A DNA stretch of 64,000 bases from Tipula vernalis. Taxonomy: Eukaryota; Arthropoda; Insecta; Diptera; Tipulidae. The first letter of the stretch is position 1. The number at the start of each line of letters is the position of its first letter. The position numbers and the translations under genes were made by a program. The notes beneath the pieces were generated by a model. That model saw nothing but the letters and a program-made list of their open reading frames with translations, was not told the DNA's origin and made no database searches. Positions 53,557-64,000 of this stretch are shown here, one piece after another. The stretch covers positions 269,491,315-269,555,314 of the forward strand of contig OY282560.1 in the NCBI GenBank assembly GCA_958295665.1. Reading direction: 5' to 3'.

Positions 53557-54860
53557 ATAATCTTGGTGCACTCCAACAGTCTATAGTTAATTCTAAAGCT
53601 CCTTGGACAGTTCTAAAAAATTATATCTGACAAAGATGACAGGCACTCTGGTAATCCAATTATTGTATTGACTAACGACATGTCGGAAGTTAAACGTGAG
53701 TCATTCGATATTGCTAATATTTTTAACCACTACTTTATAAACGTTGGAAACATAACTGAAGGATTGTTCTGAAGTTTCCACATTAATAAAAAATTTTAAT
53801 CACACTGCTGATTCAGGATATGATGCAATTTCAGTGAAATTTGTTGGAAAATACTATATAAGCTTCATCTCATTCCCATTGTCGTTAAATTGATTAATTA
53901 ATCCATAAATAATGGCCACTTTCTGGACTGCCTCAAGACTTCAATAGTTCACCCTGTTTTAAAAGCGGGCAATAAAATGCTACCATCTAACTATCACCAA
54001 TCTATATTCTGAATATTTTCTCAATAATATTTGAGAAAATAATTGTAGTTAGGGTTGTATCTAGTGCACAGTCAGCAGCTGCTTCTGTTCTCAAAGCAAT
54101 CTTATTGGGCCTAGATGGCAAGGATTATGTATCGATGCTCTCTATACACCTTCAAAAAGCTTTCGACACAGTACCAAATAAAATCTTACTTTCAAAAATT
54201 GCGAGGGAAGGGTTAACCTTCCTTAGCCACTTTCTCCCTTCTAGCGTCTTATTTAACAGACAGCTAAAAAATCGATATGGCGTTATGCATTTACACTAAA
54301 GAGAATAAGAAGTTACATTGATGAAAGGACAGCCTGGCTAATCTATAACGCTTATATTAACTTGAGACTTAGTTATATGAGCTCGCTGTGGGCAACTGCA
54401 TCGAAAAATTCCATGGGAAATCTCAATGTTTTGCAAAACAGGATTATAAAAACTATTAAATGCCTCCCAGTACTACTCCCCCGAAACACTTCCTTTAGAG
54501 ATTCTAGGGAAATTTCAATTATTGCTATTTATTAAAAAATCTGAGATGGCGGCTCTGACGAAATGTAATTTAACACCTATAACAATATCTGAAATGCACT
54601 CTTATAATACAAGAAGTGATACTAGTAAAACATTTTTTTTAACTACCGTAAGTACGACCCGCTCCCAAAATAATCCATTTTATATGGGCCCCGTTCTATT
54701 TAATGAGCTTCCACAAGCTATTAGAGTTGAGTCAAACATCCAGAAATATAAATGGCTTTTGAAGAAGCACTTGATCACAAAATGGTTGAACGACTAATAA
54801 GAGTCAATTTTAAACCTAATTAGCACAATAATTGAATGAAAGAAACGGATTTGTATGTGT
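53557..54860 (+). pseudogene. CR1-like LINE, reverse transcriptase remnant
   Basis: It starts with the linker segment also seen at 50671-50745, then DKDDRHSGNPIIVLTND-like sequence and FDIANIFNHYFINVG. A decayed palm follows (LQKAFDTVPNKILLSKI at about 54150). The C-terminal tail HSYNTRSDTSKTFFL, FYMGPVLFNELPQAIRVESN and KWLLKKHLI runs at 54600-54790. The order is typical of CR1-group elements. The frame is broken many times and the YADD box is not recognisable. Confidence 0.6.
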
Positions 54861-57348
54861 ATGTTTATAAAATATGAAATAATTGTCTGCGACAGTCTTT
54901 AAACTATTTAGGCAATTTTATTGAATAAATAAAAAATAAAAAAATAAACATAAATGTCGATTTGGTTGAAAAATTTTCTACTAGCTTCTTCCTGCCAGCT
55001 GCAAAAAATAATTGAAACAATCTTTTTGTCTCTTTTTGAGACCACTTTAAACCGACAATCAAAATAATTATACAATAAAGCAAAAGTAAACGCGGAACTG
55101 TGTACCGAACTAAAATAAACTTTCAAAATTCCCTTGCATAAACCAATATTTCAAAAGGAATTATTCGTATTTCACCTAGTTCAAACTCCAAAAGCAATGA
55201 AAATTTACAATATTCAAATATCGACAGCGCCCCCGTGACATTCAATTGGTCTATTGTCGATTGAGGCTTAATAAAACAAAATTTGTAACGCAGGTGGGAA
55301 GCATTTATAACGATCGAAAAAAATCTTTAACTTTTAACATTACAAAAATACAAAAAAAAACCCATGTAAAGTGAATTTGTAATTTTCATTCATTGCGGCG
55401 TTTATAATTATTATTATCTCTCTCTCAAGCGCAATAAACACAATCCCATAAAAAAAAACTAAAAACGAAATCGTCTTAAATTGCATTGGTCTTCTTCTTC
55501 AAGACATAACGAATACAGAACATAAAAAAAAAATAATAAATCCAATTCAGTAACCTTAAACTTAAATGTATATAATTTTATAATTTTAATTTTTTTTTTT
55601 TCGGAAATGTATGCTGCACAGCGGGAGTTACAACAAAATTATTCATAAATACAGCATACAAAATATACCATAAATAAGAAACTGGGTGTTTTTGGATTTA
55701 CTTTTTGTATGTATCAAATTAATGAAAATGTACATGAATATTTTTAGATTTTATAACCCGAATGTGTTGTGATAGCGGTGCCATAATTGTTAACCAACAA
55801 ATTTAACCATTTTTACAACTATCCTGATATCAAATACTCGAGATTATTCTTAATTTTAACCAACCAGACAAAAAAATTTGAAATACAATTCACAAATTTC
55901 TGTTAAAACGTCCGGCAGCATACATTTATTTATGAGTTCGTTTGAAATAAACTACAACAACAAAATCGTGCATAGAGACTTCTATTTAGAATATGTAGAC
56001 ACATACGATGTATGTTGCTTGTATGTACACACATAAACTCAAAGACAAGTACTGAACATATTTTTGTAATATGTACAAAAGAAATTGTACAATCCCAAAG
56101 TTATAATTGCCCCATAGGAATTATTTTTAATTAAAAATTTATTTTTTTTGTTTTTGTTACTTTTCTCATTTTACATTTTGTTTTTGAATTTTAAAATGTT
56201 TAATTTGTATTTTAATTTTTAGAACATTTGGGTTAAAATCAAGATTACTGGATAAATTAAATGACTTGAAGCAATTAAGTTAAGCATTTTGTCTGTTTTT
56301 ATTTTTTGCTAAAAGTATTTTACAGAATATTATTATATTATAACGACTGTGAGAACTTTTGATTTAGTTTTTATCTCAAGTGGATGTTGAGCACAAAAAA
56401 AAAAAATGAAACCAGCAGCAGCACTAGAACAAAACAAAAAAAAAATTACAAACTCAGCACTTTTTTTTTCTAGGTCTTTTCTGTAATTTTTTGTGTGTGT
56501 TTTGATTATAAACGAATACGTACAGTACATATAAAAATAAATTAAAATTTACTACTTCTCTTAATTACATGTAGTAACTTTGAAAATTATTAATGTGTGT
56601 CGTAATTATATTTACTCGTACATTGTGTTTTTGTATAACCGCTAAATTATATATTATATAGCGATCGTAATTAGTATCTTTTATATAATTCGGTGGAAGA
56701 AAAAAAAAATTTATTTTGGTTGAGACAATTAGGGTAAAATTAAAAATATAAAAAATATATATTTAAGTTTGTTGAGGAAGGATAAATATAATATTTTTAT
56801 ATTATACTTAGTCTCAAGAACAACAAAGAATTTATGTTTTGTACAACAATAATTTTGTGCTAATTATTTTATAATCTTTACGGAAAATACGGAAAAAATT
56901 ATGGTTAAGTTAACAACATTACATGAATTATTGTAATGTCGAACTATAAAAACGACCATGAATGGTCATATATGCAGTTAAAAAATTATAATTGAAAAAT
57001 GGTTCATTTCATAATCGTAATTATTTATTTATTCATTACCGTTGTAATAAAATTAGTTTCACGGAATAACATAAAGGCATTTGCCTGGCGAACAATGCCT
57101 TAAAGGCGTCAACAAATATTTTTATTTCAATTCAAAAAATCCTTTATTAAGAGTACAGCATAATATACTTTGTTTCTTTGTATTGAATATTTATTAATTT
57201 TTAAATATTATTAAGGTCCCCATCCTTAATTGTGTTAATTTTTATTATAATTAACTCCGATTGCAGCGGAAAACAGGAACGTAACTAAAAAACCGCAAAT
57301 TAATTTTGTTCTTAAACCTAACTTAACAACTAAATTAAAACTTAATTC
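54861..57348. other. AT-rich stretch without recognisable gene
   Basis: Only short frames with low-complexity composition. Scattered TC- and A-runs; no inverted repeats of note. Confidence 0.5.
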
Positions 57349-59937
57349 CAGTGTTGTGAAACGATATTGTAACGTAACGGAAAACCGGAATTTACATTTC
57401 GTACCGTAACCAAAAACGGAAACGATATAATCCATATTACCTGTAACGGAAAACGCTATTTTTTTGGGTTATTACATTACATATTTATAATATTTTATTT
57501 TTATTCACCTTGAAATTAAAAAAATTAAAAAACGAAAACAAAAAAGAAAAAAAAATAACGGAAACTTGTCGTTCAGTCAACGACTAGTTGTCGAAAAAAG
57601 TAACTTTTAGTTATTTTTGGTTATGCAGTCAACCCAGTCATTGCTAGTACCATTTAGTTTTGCCATCTTATGGTTTGTGTCTAATTGAAATATATTTAAA
57701 TAATAAAAAATAAGAAGTCAAATTATTGTGTTTATTTACGTATAACGCAGATTTATAAGGACTTAACTTGATTTCCCACATTTGAATTGAGAGATTTCGG
57801 TAAGTCTTTGCATAATGTTTTAGTAAATATATAATAAATATCAGTTGATATATGCTTTTGCAAATCGTGTTGATTGTTTAGAGTATAGTAAAATTAAAAA
57901 ATGTTGCCTATAGTTTGAGAACATGGATATCTGGAGCTTCCACAGTTCTATAGTAATTGATTTGCATACACTACAAAAGATCTTATTATATTCTGGTGCT
58001 AATGTATTTATTTTGATATTTTTAGCTGTTAAAATTAAGTAATAAACTGAGATGGGACGAATTAAAAATGACAACTTCAATTTTATCAGAGAGAAATTCC
58101 ATTCCACGGAAACTAAAAATAGCAAGTGTACGTTGTGTGATGTCGAAGTACCCGGTTCACATAGAGGAAAGCTCAGAATGCATTTAAAAAGAAATTATCG
58201 ATCAGTGTTTAATGATATTGAAAAAGCAATAATCGCTAAGAAAAGTAAAAATGAGCAAAAAAACATCGACCACTTTGTCACAAAAGAAAAAACGGTAAGA
58301 AATAATATTGTTCTTAAGATGTCGGAGGAATATTTAATAGATCCCTGTGTCGAGCTTGTTACAATAAACGGTTGCCCTTTGAGACTAATGGAATACAGTG
58401 GATTTAAAAAAATGATAGACCCAATCACTATAGGAATATCGATAAACAGATTTAATATACGAGAAAATATTATCGAGAGAGCCAAAATAATTCAAGAAAA
58501 TATTAAAACTGATGTGAAAAATAAGCCGATAAGTTTGAAAATTGACACAGCCACGAGATTTGACAAATCTATTTTGAGTGTTACCATTCAAAACATGAAC
58601 AATTTTGAAATTAAAGTAGTAACTCTTGCGATGCGAGAATTGACGAAAGCTCACACTGGATAGAATATTGTCGCAATGATTAAGGAAATATTAAGCTCAT
58701 ATGAAATAAATATTTGCCAAGTTTATACGTTTACATCTGACAATAGTAAAAATATAGTATGATTAAGGCTGGTGAACTTTTGGGAGAACTACAGTATGAA
58801 GACGACGAACAAGCAGATTTTGATAATGAAGACAAAGGCATACATTTTGATGAAGAATTTGTAGAAGCAAATATAATGAGCGCATCTAAAGGAATTTTGA
58901 GTATCGTAAGATGTTGGGCACACACACTTCAACTAGATGTTACAGATGTATTAAATAAAAATGAGCTGTATTCAACTTTAGTTGCGAAAGCGATGCCCAT
59001 AGTTCTGAAATTAAGAACTCCGTTATTAATTTATGTGTTGAAGGAACGAAAACCTAAAAAACCGATTAGAAGTATGCCTACCAGATGGTGTTCTACTTAT
59101 TTAATGATTGAAAGATTATTAGAACTTAAGCATTTTTGCAAAGAAATAGAATTGGAGATACCGCAGCTTTATTTATCGAATGATAACTGGAAGTTATTAG
59201 AGGAGATAAAACAAACTTTAAAATATATTTATCAGGCTACACTTCGATTACAAAGTGAGCAATTAACTGTAAGTGATGCTTTTGGAATATGGTACCGATG
59301 CAAATTGCAAATAGAAACCCAAAATACCATATTTGCTCCTCCGTTGATCGCAGCATTAAAGAATCGAGAAACTGCGTTGATGTCGTTGGAACCCATGCTA
59401 GCTGGCGTATTTCTAGACCTGAGGTTTCAAAAGCTTTTGAGTTCCAGTCGAAAAATTATGGCAAAAACGCATTTAATAAAACTTAACAAACATATATGGA
59501 ATTTAAATACTAAAGAAACTAAACCTAACACAGAGTTAGTTGAAGAGTCAGACGTTCCTAATTCTTCATGTGAAATATCAGGCGAGGATTTATTTGAGTA
59601 GTTTTTAAAGGGAAATTACACAACTTGTAAAACGGCACAGTCTACAGCTACACTAGATACTGAGTCTGCCCTGATCGCTAATTTAAATGTATTTGAAAGT
59701 ATGCAAAGATTACCATCTTCCGATGACGTTTTAAAATTTTGGATCAATAATCTCGATGACAAAAAATTACCACTTCTGGAATTAGCGAAAGTAGTTTTGG
59801 CTGTACCAGCAACGCAAGTTTCCGTAGAACGGACTTTTTCCATGCTAAAATGGATTGTAAGTGAGAAACGGACTAACATCGATAATGATATATTAGAGTA
59901 CATACTACTTATTATAATGAACAATAAGTTCAATTGA
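57349..59937 (+). mobile_element. hAT element, 5' end and transposase
   Basis: CAGTGTTGTGAAACG at 57349 is a plausible hAT terminus, followed by reiterated GTAACG and GGAAAACCGG motifs (57370-57460) that resemble subterminal repeats. A transposase follows from 58052. The matching right terminus was not found before the satellite array, so the right boundary is the end of the coding part only. Confidence 0.55.
58052..59937 (+). pseudogene. hAT transposase with three lesions
   Basis: An N-terminal BED-type zinc finger comes first (CTLCDVEVPGSHRGKLRMHL). The catalytic domain follows: LKIDTATRFDKSILSVT with the first aspartate, FTSDNSKN with the second, and RCWAHTLQLDVTD with the C-x2-H motif. 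RWCSTYLMIERLLEL lies in the insertion domain. The hATC dimerisation region LPLLELAKVVLAVPATQVSVERTFS ends it. Lesions are a TAG at about 58661, a one-base shift at about 58757, and a TAG at about 59599. Between lesions long frames remain open (280 codons), so decay is recent. Total length is about 625 codons, normal for the superfamily. Confidence 0.85.
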
Positions 59938-60429
59938 AGTATAATTAAATAATATTTTATCTGATATATTAAATCTTATTTGTCGAAATAATTTGAATTT
60001 ATTTTATATTATTATTTAATATTTTGTGATGATTGAATTTTTGTTTTGCAATATATGTATACCTTTATAGTTTATAACAATATATTGAATATTAATAATG
60101 TATTTATTATTTTTTATTTATATTATACATATCGGAATAGTATAATATATTACATAAATGTTTTGATTTTCATTTAATATTTAATTTGATTTGAGTTTAT
60201 TTTATATACTGAATTTATTTATTTGAATAAAATGAATTTAATGAATAATATTATTTAACAAGTTAATTACTATCCATAATTCTTTTATTGCGATGGCAAA
60301 ACTAAACTATCTCTATCGCGACAATTTTTTATTCTCAGCCTGAAAAAATTTCACAATCGCGACAGAATTTACTATCACGATCAATTTAAATATTTCTAAA
60401 TATATCAACTCAAAAGTTTCACGGATCAT

Positions 60430-61400
60430 AGTTCTCATCATACACGGCCAGATTCATTTCAGTTCAGGCTATATATTGTGAAACTTACAAGAAAATTGTA
60501 TCTAAAATTTGTGAGATATAGTCATGAATATTTTAACACAAGCGATTCACGAGCACTTCTCTTCAGCTATATTCTGTACGACTTACAAAAAAATTTTATC
60601 TGGAATTTTTGAGATATAGTCGTCTGAATATTTTAACACAAGCGATTCATGAGCACTTCTTGTATATGGTCTGATTCGTTGAGGTTTCAGCTATACAAGA
60701 AAATAAGATCTGGAATTTTTCAGATATTCTCGTCTGAATGTTTTAACACAATCGATTCACGAGCACTTCTCGTATACGGCCTGATTCATTGTGGTTTCAG
60801 CTAAATCCTGTACAACTTACAATGACATTGTATCTGGAATTTTTGTGATATAATCATCTGAATATTTTAACACAAGCGATTCACGAGCACTTCTCGTATA
60901 TGGTCTGATTCATTAAGGTTTCAGCTATATAAGTAAATTGTATCTGGAATTTTTAAGATATAGTCGTCTTAATATTTTAACACAAGCAATTCACGAGCAC
61001 TTCTTGTATATTGTCTGATTCATTGAGGTTTCAGCTATATTCTGTACGACTTACAAGAAAGTTATATCTGGAATTTTTGAGATATAGTCATCTGAATATT
61101 TTAACACAATCGATTCACGAGCACTTCTCGTATATGAGGATTCAGCTAAATTTTGTACAACTTACAAGAAAATTTTATCTGAAATTTTTGAGATATAGTC
61201 TTCTGAATATTTTAACACGAGCGATTCACGAGCACTTCTCGCATATGGTCTGATTCATTGAGGTTTCAGCAATACAAGAAAATTTTATCTGGAATTTTTG
61301 AGATATAGTCGTCTGAATATTTTAACACAAGCGATTCACGAGCACTTCTCGTATATGGTCTGATTCGTTGAGGTTTCAGCTATATTCTGTGCGACTTACA
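60430..61400. repeat. Satellite-like tandem array, about eight units of 100-124 bases
   Basis: The landmark GATTCACGAGCACTTCT recurs at 60544, 60644, 60754, 60878, 60988, 61112, 61223 and 61333, giving spacings of 100, 110, 124, 110, 124, 111 and 110. The longer units carry an extra roughly 14-base block around CTGTACGACTTAC. Each unit also has TCTGGAATTTTTGAGATATA and GAATATTTTAACACAAGC. The open frame at 61011-61253 is a by-product of the array. Confidence 0.9.
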
Positions 61401-61489
61401 CGTTTCTATTTATTAATTTCATTTGACCCGGCACTTTTTTGGACACCGTTTTTTACTGTTTCTAGTATTGTTTGCCTGTTTGACCGAAA

Positions 61490-62540
61490 ATGCCTTTTAA
61501 GGAATTTGGTTATTCCAAAGACCAATTTGGCATTATAAAAGAGGTGTTCGTGGATAGTGTAAACGATCCTAAGGAAATTAAATTTACACTTGACCCATTA
61601 ATAAATCTAAAAGTGGACACAAATATGTAGCAAGTTAGGGTTTAGATACAACGACAAAATTCGTAATAAAATAAATTATGTTTTTTACTATAACAGTTCT
61701 TTTAGAAGCGCCGAAACCCGAATTAAACCCAAGCCAAGATATTGCTTGCGACGCTTTGAATGATTCTAACATGACTGATTTGAACAGCAGTTGTAACAAA
61801 ATACTGTTTTGAACTTAAAACGACCAAAATGTCCGATGCTCTTATTATTAAACCTGGCGTAAGTGTGTTTAACTTCAAAATTTCAGCAAACCAATTGGTT
61901 GTCAAAGTAACATAAAAGGATACGTCAAAAAAAATCCTCTCTAGCAATTCGTGCATATTGTGGTCATACTAAATAAAAGCTTTAATAAATATCGGAAGTA
62001 CAAGCCAATGAATACATCTTACAGCCAAATGTTTTTCAAATATTTTATTTTAATTCTAAAATAATGAATATGTCTTTTCAAACAGGTCAAGTTTCCAAAT
62101 CAGAAGGGCAAAGTTTTAAAAATATGTTAATAGATTGTACGGCCGAAGAAGCCAATGAACTTCTATTCCAAGAGGAAGATAAGGATTTTGCTACAGCACA
62201 CAAAATATTGTTAATTTGTAAGTCTGTCGATGTCTTACGTAAAATAAAATCGGAAGCTTTTCAGCATCAAGATAACTCTTCTGGTGATATAGTGGATATA
62301 TTTCTAGAGAAAAAGAATCAAACAGACCCAAATGAAAAATGTGTTAAAAATTTGTCACATGGTCCATTCCACGTAATAAATCAAAGCAAAATGCTTATGG
62401 AGGTTTTTAAATTGTTCAAAAATAAATTAGAGAAAACCGAGTTTATTGCCTTTATAGATGCTACAGGAGGCTTAGGCTTAGTTTGCCCCCTTATACTGGA
62501 TCATCGCCGACATATTATTACGCCATTGTTATTCCTATAA
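61490..62540 (+). pseudogene. Possible multi-exon gene of a multi-copy insect family (FxDATG type)
   Basis: Three pieces run in order. The first is a 46-codon frame MPFKEFGYSKDQFGIIKEVF at 61490. The second follows a TTTTAG acceptor-like site at about 61705 and contains PELNPSQDIACDALNDSN. The third is a 158-codon frame at 62064-62540 with GPFHVINQSKMLMEVFKLF and FIAFIDATGGLGLV. The last motif resembles the F-D-A-T-G segment of a large family of transposon-like proteins in insects and fish. I cannot name the family, and the exon chain is a guess. The frame ends soon after the motif, so the gene is truncated. Confidence 0.35.
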
Positions 62541-62559
62541 CTCCTCCCGGTTATTGATT

Positions 62560-63345
62560 TCAAAGTTATTAGGTTTTAAATAATACATCAGTGCTGGTAT
62601 ATTTGTGCACTACACCAATGAAGTTTTTTTATCTTTGGTAAAGTGCTTCCGAAATTTATTATCTCTTCCTCGATAAATTGAAGATTTTGTTCCAGGGACT
62701 ACCAAGTTTCGACTTTTCAGTTCACTAACTAAGTCTTCAGATACATCTTTTGGTAATGTATATCTCCTAATCAAATTATTGAGGTCATTCTGAGTGAATA
62801 TCATTGGAACTTTTCTTTAGGTGCAATATACTCTGCTTCACTCTCCTCCGTTTCATTTTCACTGCTGTAATATGCTTTCCCGCTGAACGCTTCACTCTCA
62901 CCTAAGTTATCCTTTCAAACTTCCATTACTTCATTGTTTGAAAAACTTGAGTTGAAGTAATTGGACTTTACAGGTTTCGTCATTGTTCATACATCTGCGT
63001 ACTTTATATTTGATTTGCTCTTTAAATTAAAACCTTTCACTTCGGAATTACAAAAGTGACATTGCTCTTTCGATAGATGTTTTTTCCATATTGCGGGTGT
63101 TGTATATTTTTAATTTGAGTTACTCTTAGTATTCTTCCACAGCTTTAGCATATTTGAATATGCATTGCATATAATATTTGGAGTCCACATATTTTCCTCG
63201 AGGCTCTCTCTACCAAAACATTCGTGGTATATATTTTTAGTCGAGTCAGATATAGTCTTCCGACATTTAGCTATTTCAAATTTACCACAAATGTAACACT
63301 CCTCAAAGACCAAGTTGCCTACCCTTGTGGAGCTACGGTCGCGGG
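62560..63345 (-). pseudogene. Multi-copy arthropod zinc-binding protein, N-terminal part, broken
   Basis: Minus strand, from 63345: EECYICGKFEIAKCRK, YHECFGRESLEENMWTP, C/CNAYSNMLKLWK, then PAIWKKHLSKEQCHFC, an acidic patch SENETEESEAEYIAP, and IFTQNDLNNLIRRYTLP with LKSRNLVVPGTKSSIYRGR (62804-62610). I recognise this order from a widespread, unnamed arthropod family with a cysteine-rich N-terminus and a later helical module (DLNDLVRDL...LLAPGT). Three in-frame stops (TAA near 63110, TGA near 62983 and 62923) and a frameshift near 62805 inactivate it. The downstream RNase H-like part is absent. The function of the family is unknown to me. Confidence 0.6.
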
Positions 63346-63865
63346 ATGACGACGCCAGCGGGCCTGCTTTCCCACACTGACCAGCCGCCGATACTGGGGT
63401 ATCCCTCCCCTGCATCGTAACATTTTTATGTGTGGTTGCCATGCCTGCGTGAAAGGCGTAACCCAGGGACTTAGCCGGAGAGTGATACAATTCCGTTGCC
63501 CACCGTCACCACGTTGAGGTACCCTGGATGCAGCCACACGTTAATTTGCTGTTGACATGTGTATTTTGGGATAATGGAGAGTCAGAAGTAAATTTGAACT
63601 GGTGGTCTGGGAGTCTGGTGAAGGGCTGAACAAAGCTGTGTAGTAATCACCAGCTCCGTAACATTCAGTAGAGTGAGCTCCAGCAGGCTGTTCTGGTCAT
63701 GTTTTAGGCAGTCCTGTCTGGGCCTCATGACCGTGTGGAAGTAACCTAATCGTGGTTCGCAAGTGTACGTGCTACCTTCCCGTGGTGACCACCGGTAACT
63801 GATTGTTGGTTTACCGAACGACAGGCTAAAGTACTGTTACGCCCTTTGGGTGTCCCATTTTGTTT
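63340..63865 (+). mobile_element. 5' region of the LINE family found at 82-803
   Basis: This segment is clearly richer in G and C than its surroundings. From 63641 to 63835 it shares blocks CACCAGCTCCGTAAC, GCTGTTCTGGTC, GCAAGTGTACGT and CAGGCTAAAGTAC with the 5' parts of the LINE derivatives (minus strand of 11.59-11.75 and 34.93-35.10 kb). It is therefore the 5' untranslated or ORF1 start of the same or a sister LINE, oriented left to right. No ORF2 follows before the window ends, so the copy is truncated or continues beyond rearranged sequence. Confidence 0.55.
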
Positions 63866-64000
63866 TATGTGTTCAATATTGACTTTCACATTTATACCTC
63901 CCTTAAGCGGAAATTTAACAGACAATTTTTTTTGTTATATACAACATGACCACCACAATGTTGACTTTCAGTGTACCTTACTTCGTTTCCTCTTTATCGA

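Noticed and set aside
58195..58654. Minus-strand frames of 96 and 89 codons
   Set aside because: Antisense of the hAT transposase.
61011..61253. 80-codon open frame as a gene
   Set aside because: It lies wholly inside the satellite units and repeats with them.
60430..61400. CRISPR-like array
   Set aside because: The whole unit is repeated, not short repeats with unique spacers, and the sequence is plainly eukaryotic.
63110..63537. Minus-strand frames with RGDGGQRNCITL and similar as a protein start
   Set aside because: The part right of about 63345 is antisense to the GC-rich LINE 5' region; only the part left of it is coding for the zinc-binding protein.
1..64000. tRNA, rRNA, riboswitch or bacterial operon features
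   Set aside because: I looked for tRNA A/B boxes, rRNA conserved blocks and operon-like spacing and found nothing convincing; the window is eukaryotic repeat sequence.

Overview
The window looks like a transposon-dense, AT-rich piece of an arthropod nuclear genome, most likely an insect; the order cannot be settled from the sequence. The grounds are spliceosomal introns of 43-56 bases inside element genes, insect-type Gypsy, BEL/Pao, Jockey, piggyBac, mariner, hAT, Harbinger and Penelope relatives, long A/T tracts, and no bacterial gene layout. I found no convincing single-copy host gene, no tRNA or rRNA and no CRISPR. Almost every recognisable coding stretch belongs to a mobile element or to a multi-copy protein family that behaves like one, and most are decayed.

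Layout. 0-8.8 kb: a 5'-truncated LINE with RNase H (82-803), an internally deleted mariner (2634-3297), a tyrosine-recombinase gene (5073-6257, minus) inside a possible 3.6-kb element bounded by imperfect inverted repeats (3347-6926), and a decayed PIF/Harbinger element with a transposase and a Myb/SANT-like gene on opposite strands. 11-19.4 kb: a 755-bp internally deleted LINE derivative with a perfect target-site duplication, a broken DUF7869-like gene, BEL/Pao integrase remains and a dead mariner. 19.7-29 kb: three Gypsy segments, the last split by a 3.0-kb piggyBac element (25452-28451) whose 572-residue transposase is open in three exons. 31-35.2 kb: a second, dead piggyBac with TTAA ends and a second copy of the LINE derivative. 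36-45 kb: a near-complete Jockey-type LINE, several MITEs, a row of linked palindromes, and a CR1-like LINE cut by a 1680-bp TIR element. 45.4-54.9 kb: Penelope, hAT, mariner, a TTAA-flanked MITE, an env-like fragment holding a perfect inverted MITE pair, and CR1-like and Jockey-type LINE pieces. 57.3-64 kb: an hAT element, a satellite array, two broken multi-copy genes, and the 5' region of a LINE.

How they relate. The window is best read as nested layers. piggyBac sits in Gypsy integrase, the 1680-bp TIR element sits in a LINE at a TA site, and an inverted MITE pair sits in env-like sequence. The LINE 3' end (82-803), the LINE 5' region (63.3-63.9 kb) and the two short derivatives (11.0 and 34.4 kb) belong to one family: the derivatives join a 5' part to the 3' part and end in TAA repeats. 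The strongest leads are the intact piggyBac with apparent GTAG rather than TTAA flanks, the recombinase element with inverted-repeat-like ends, the 1680-bp unclassified TIR element, the perfect inverted MITE pair, and the chained palindromes at 41 kb.
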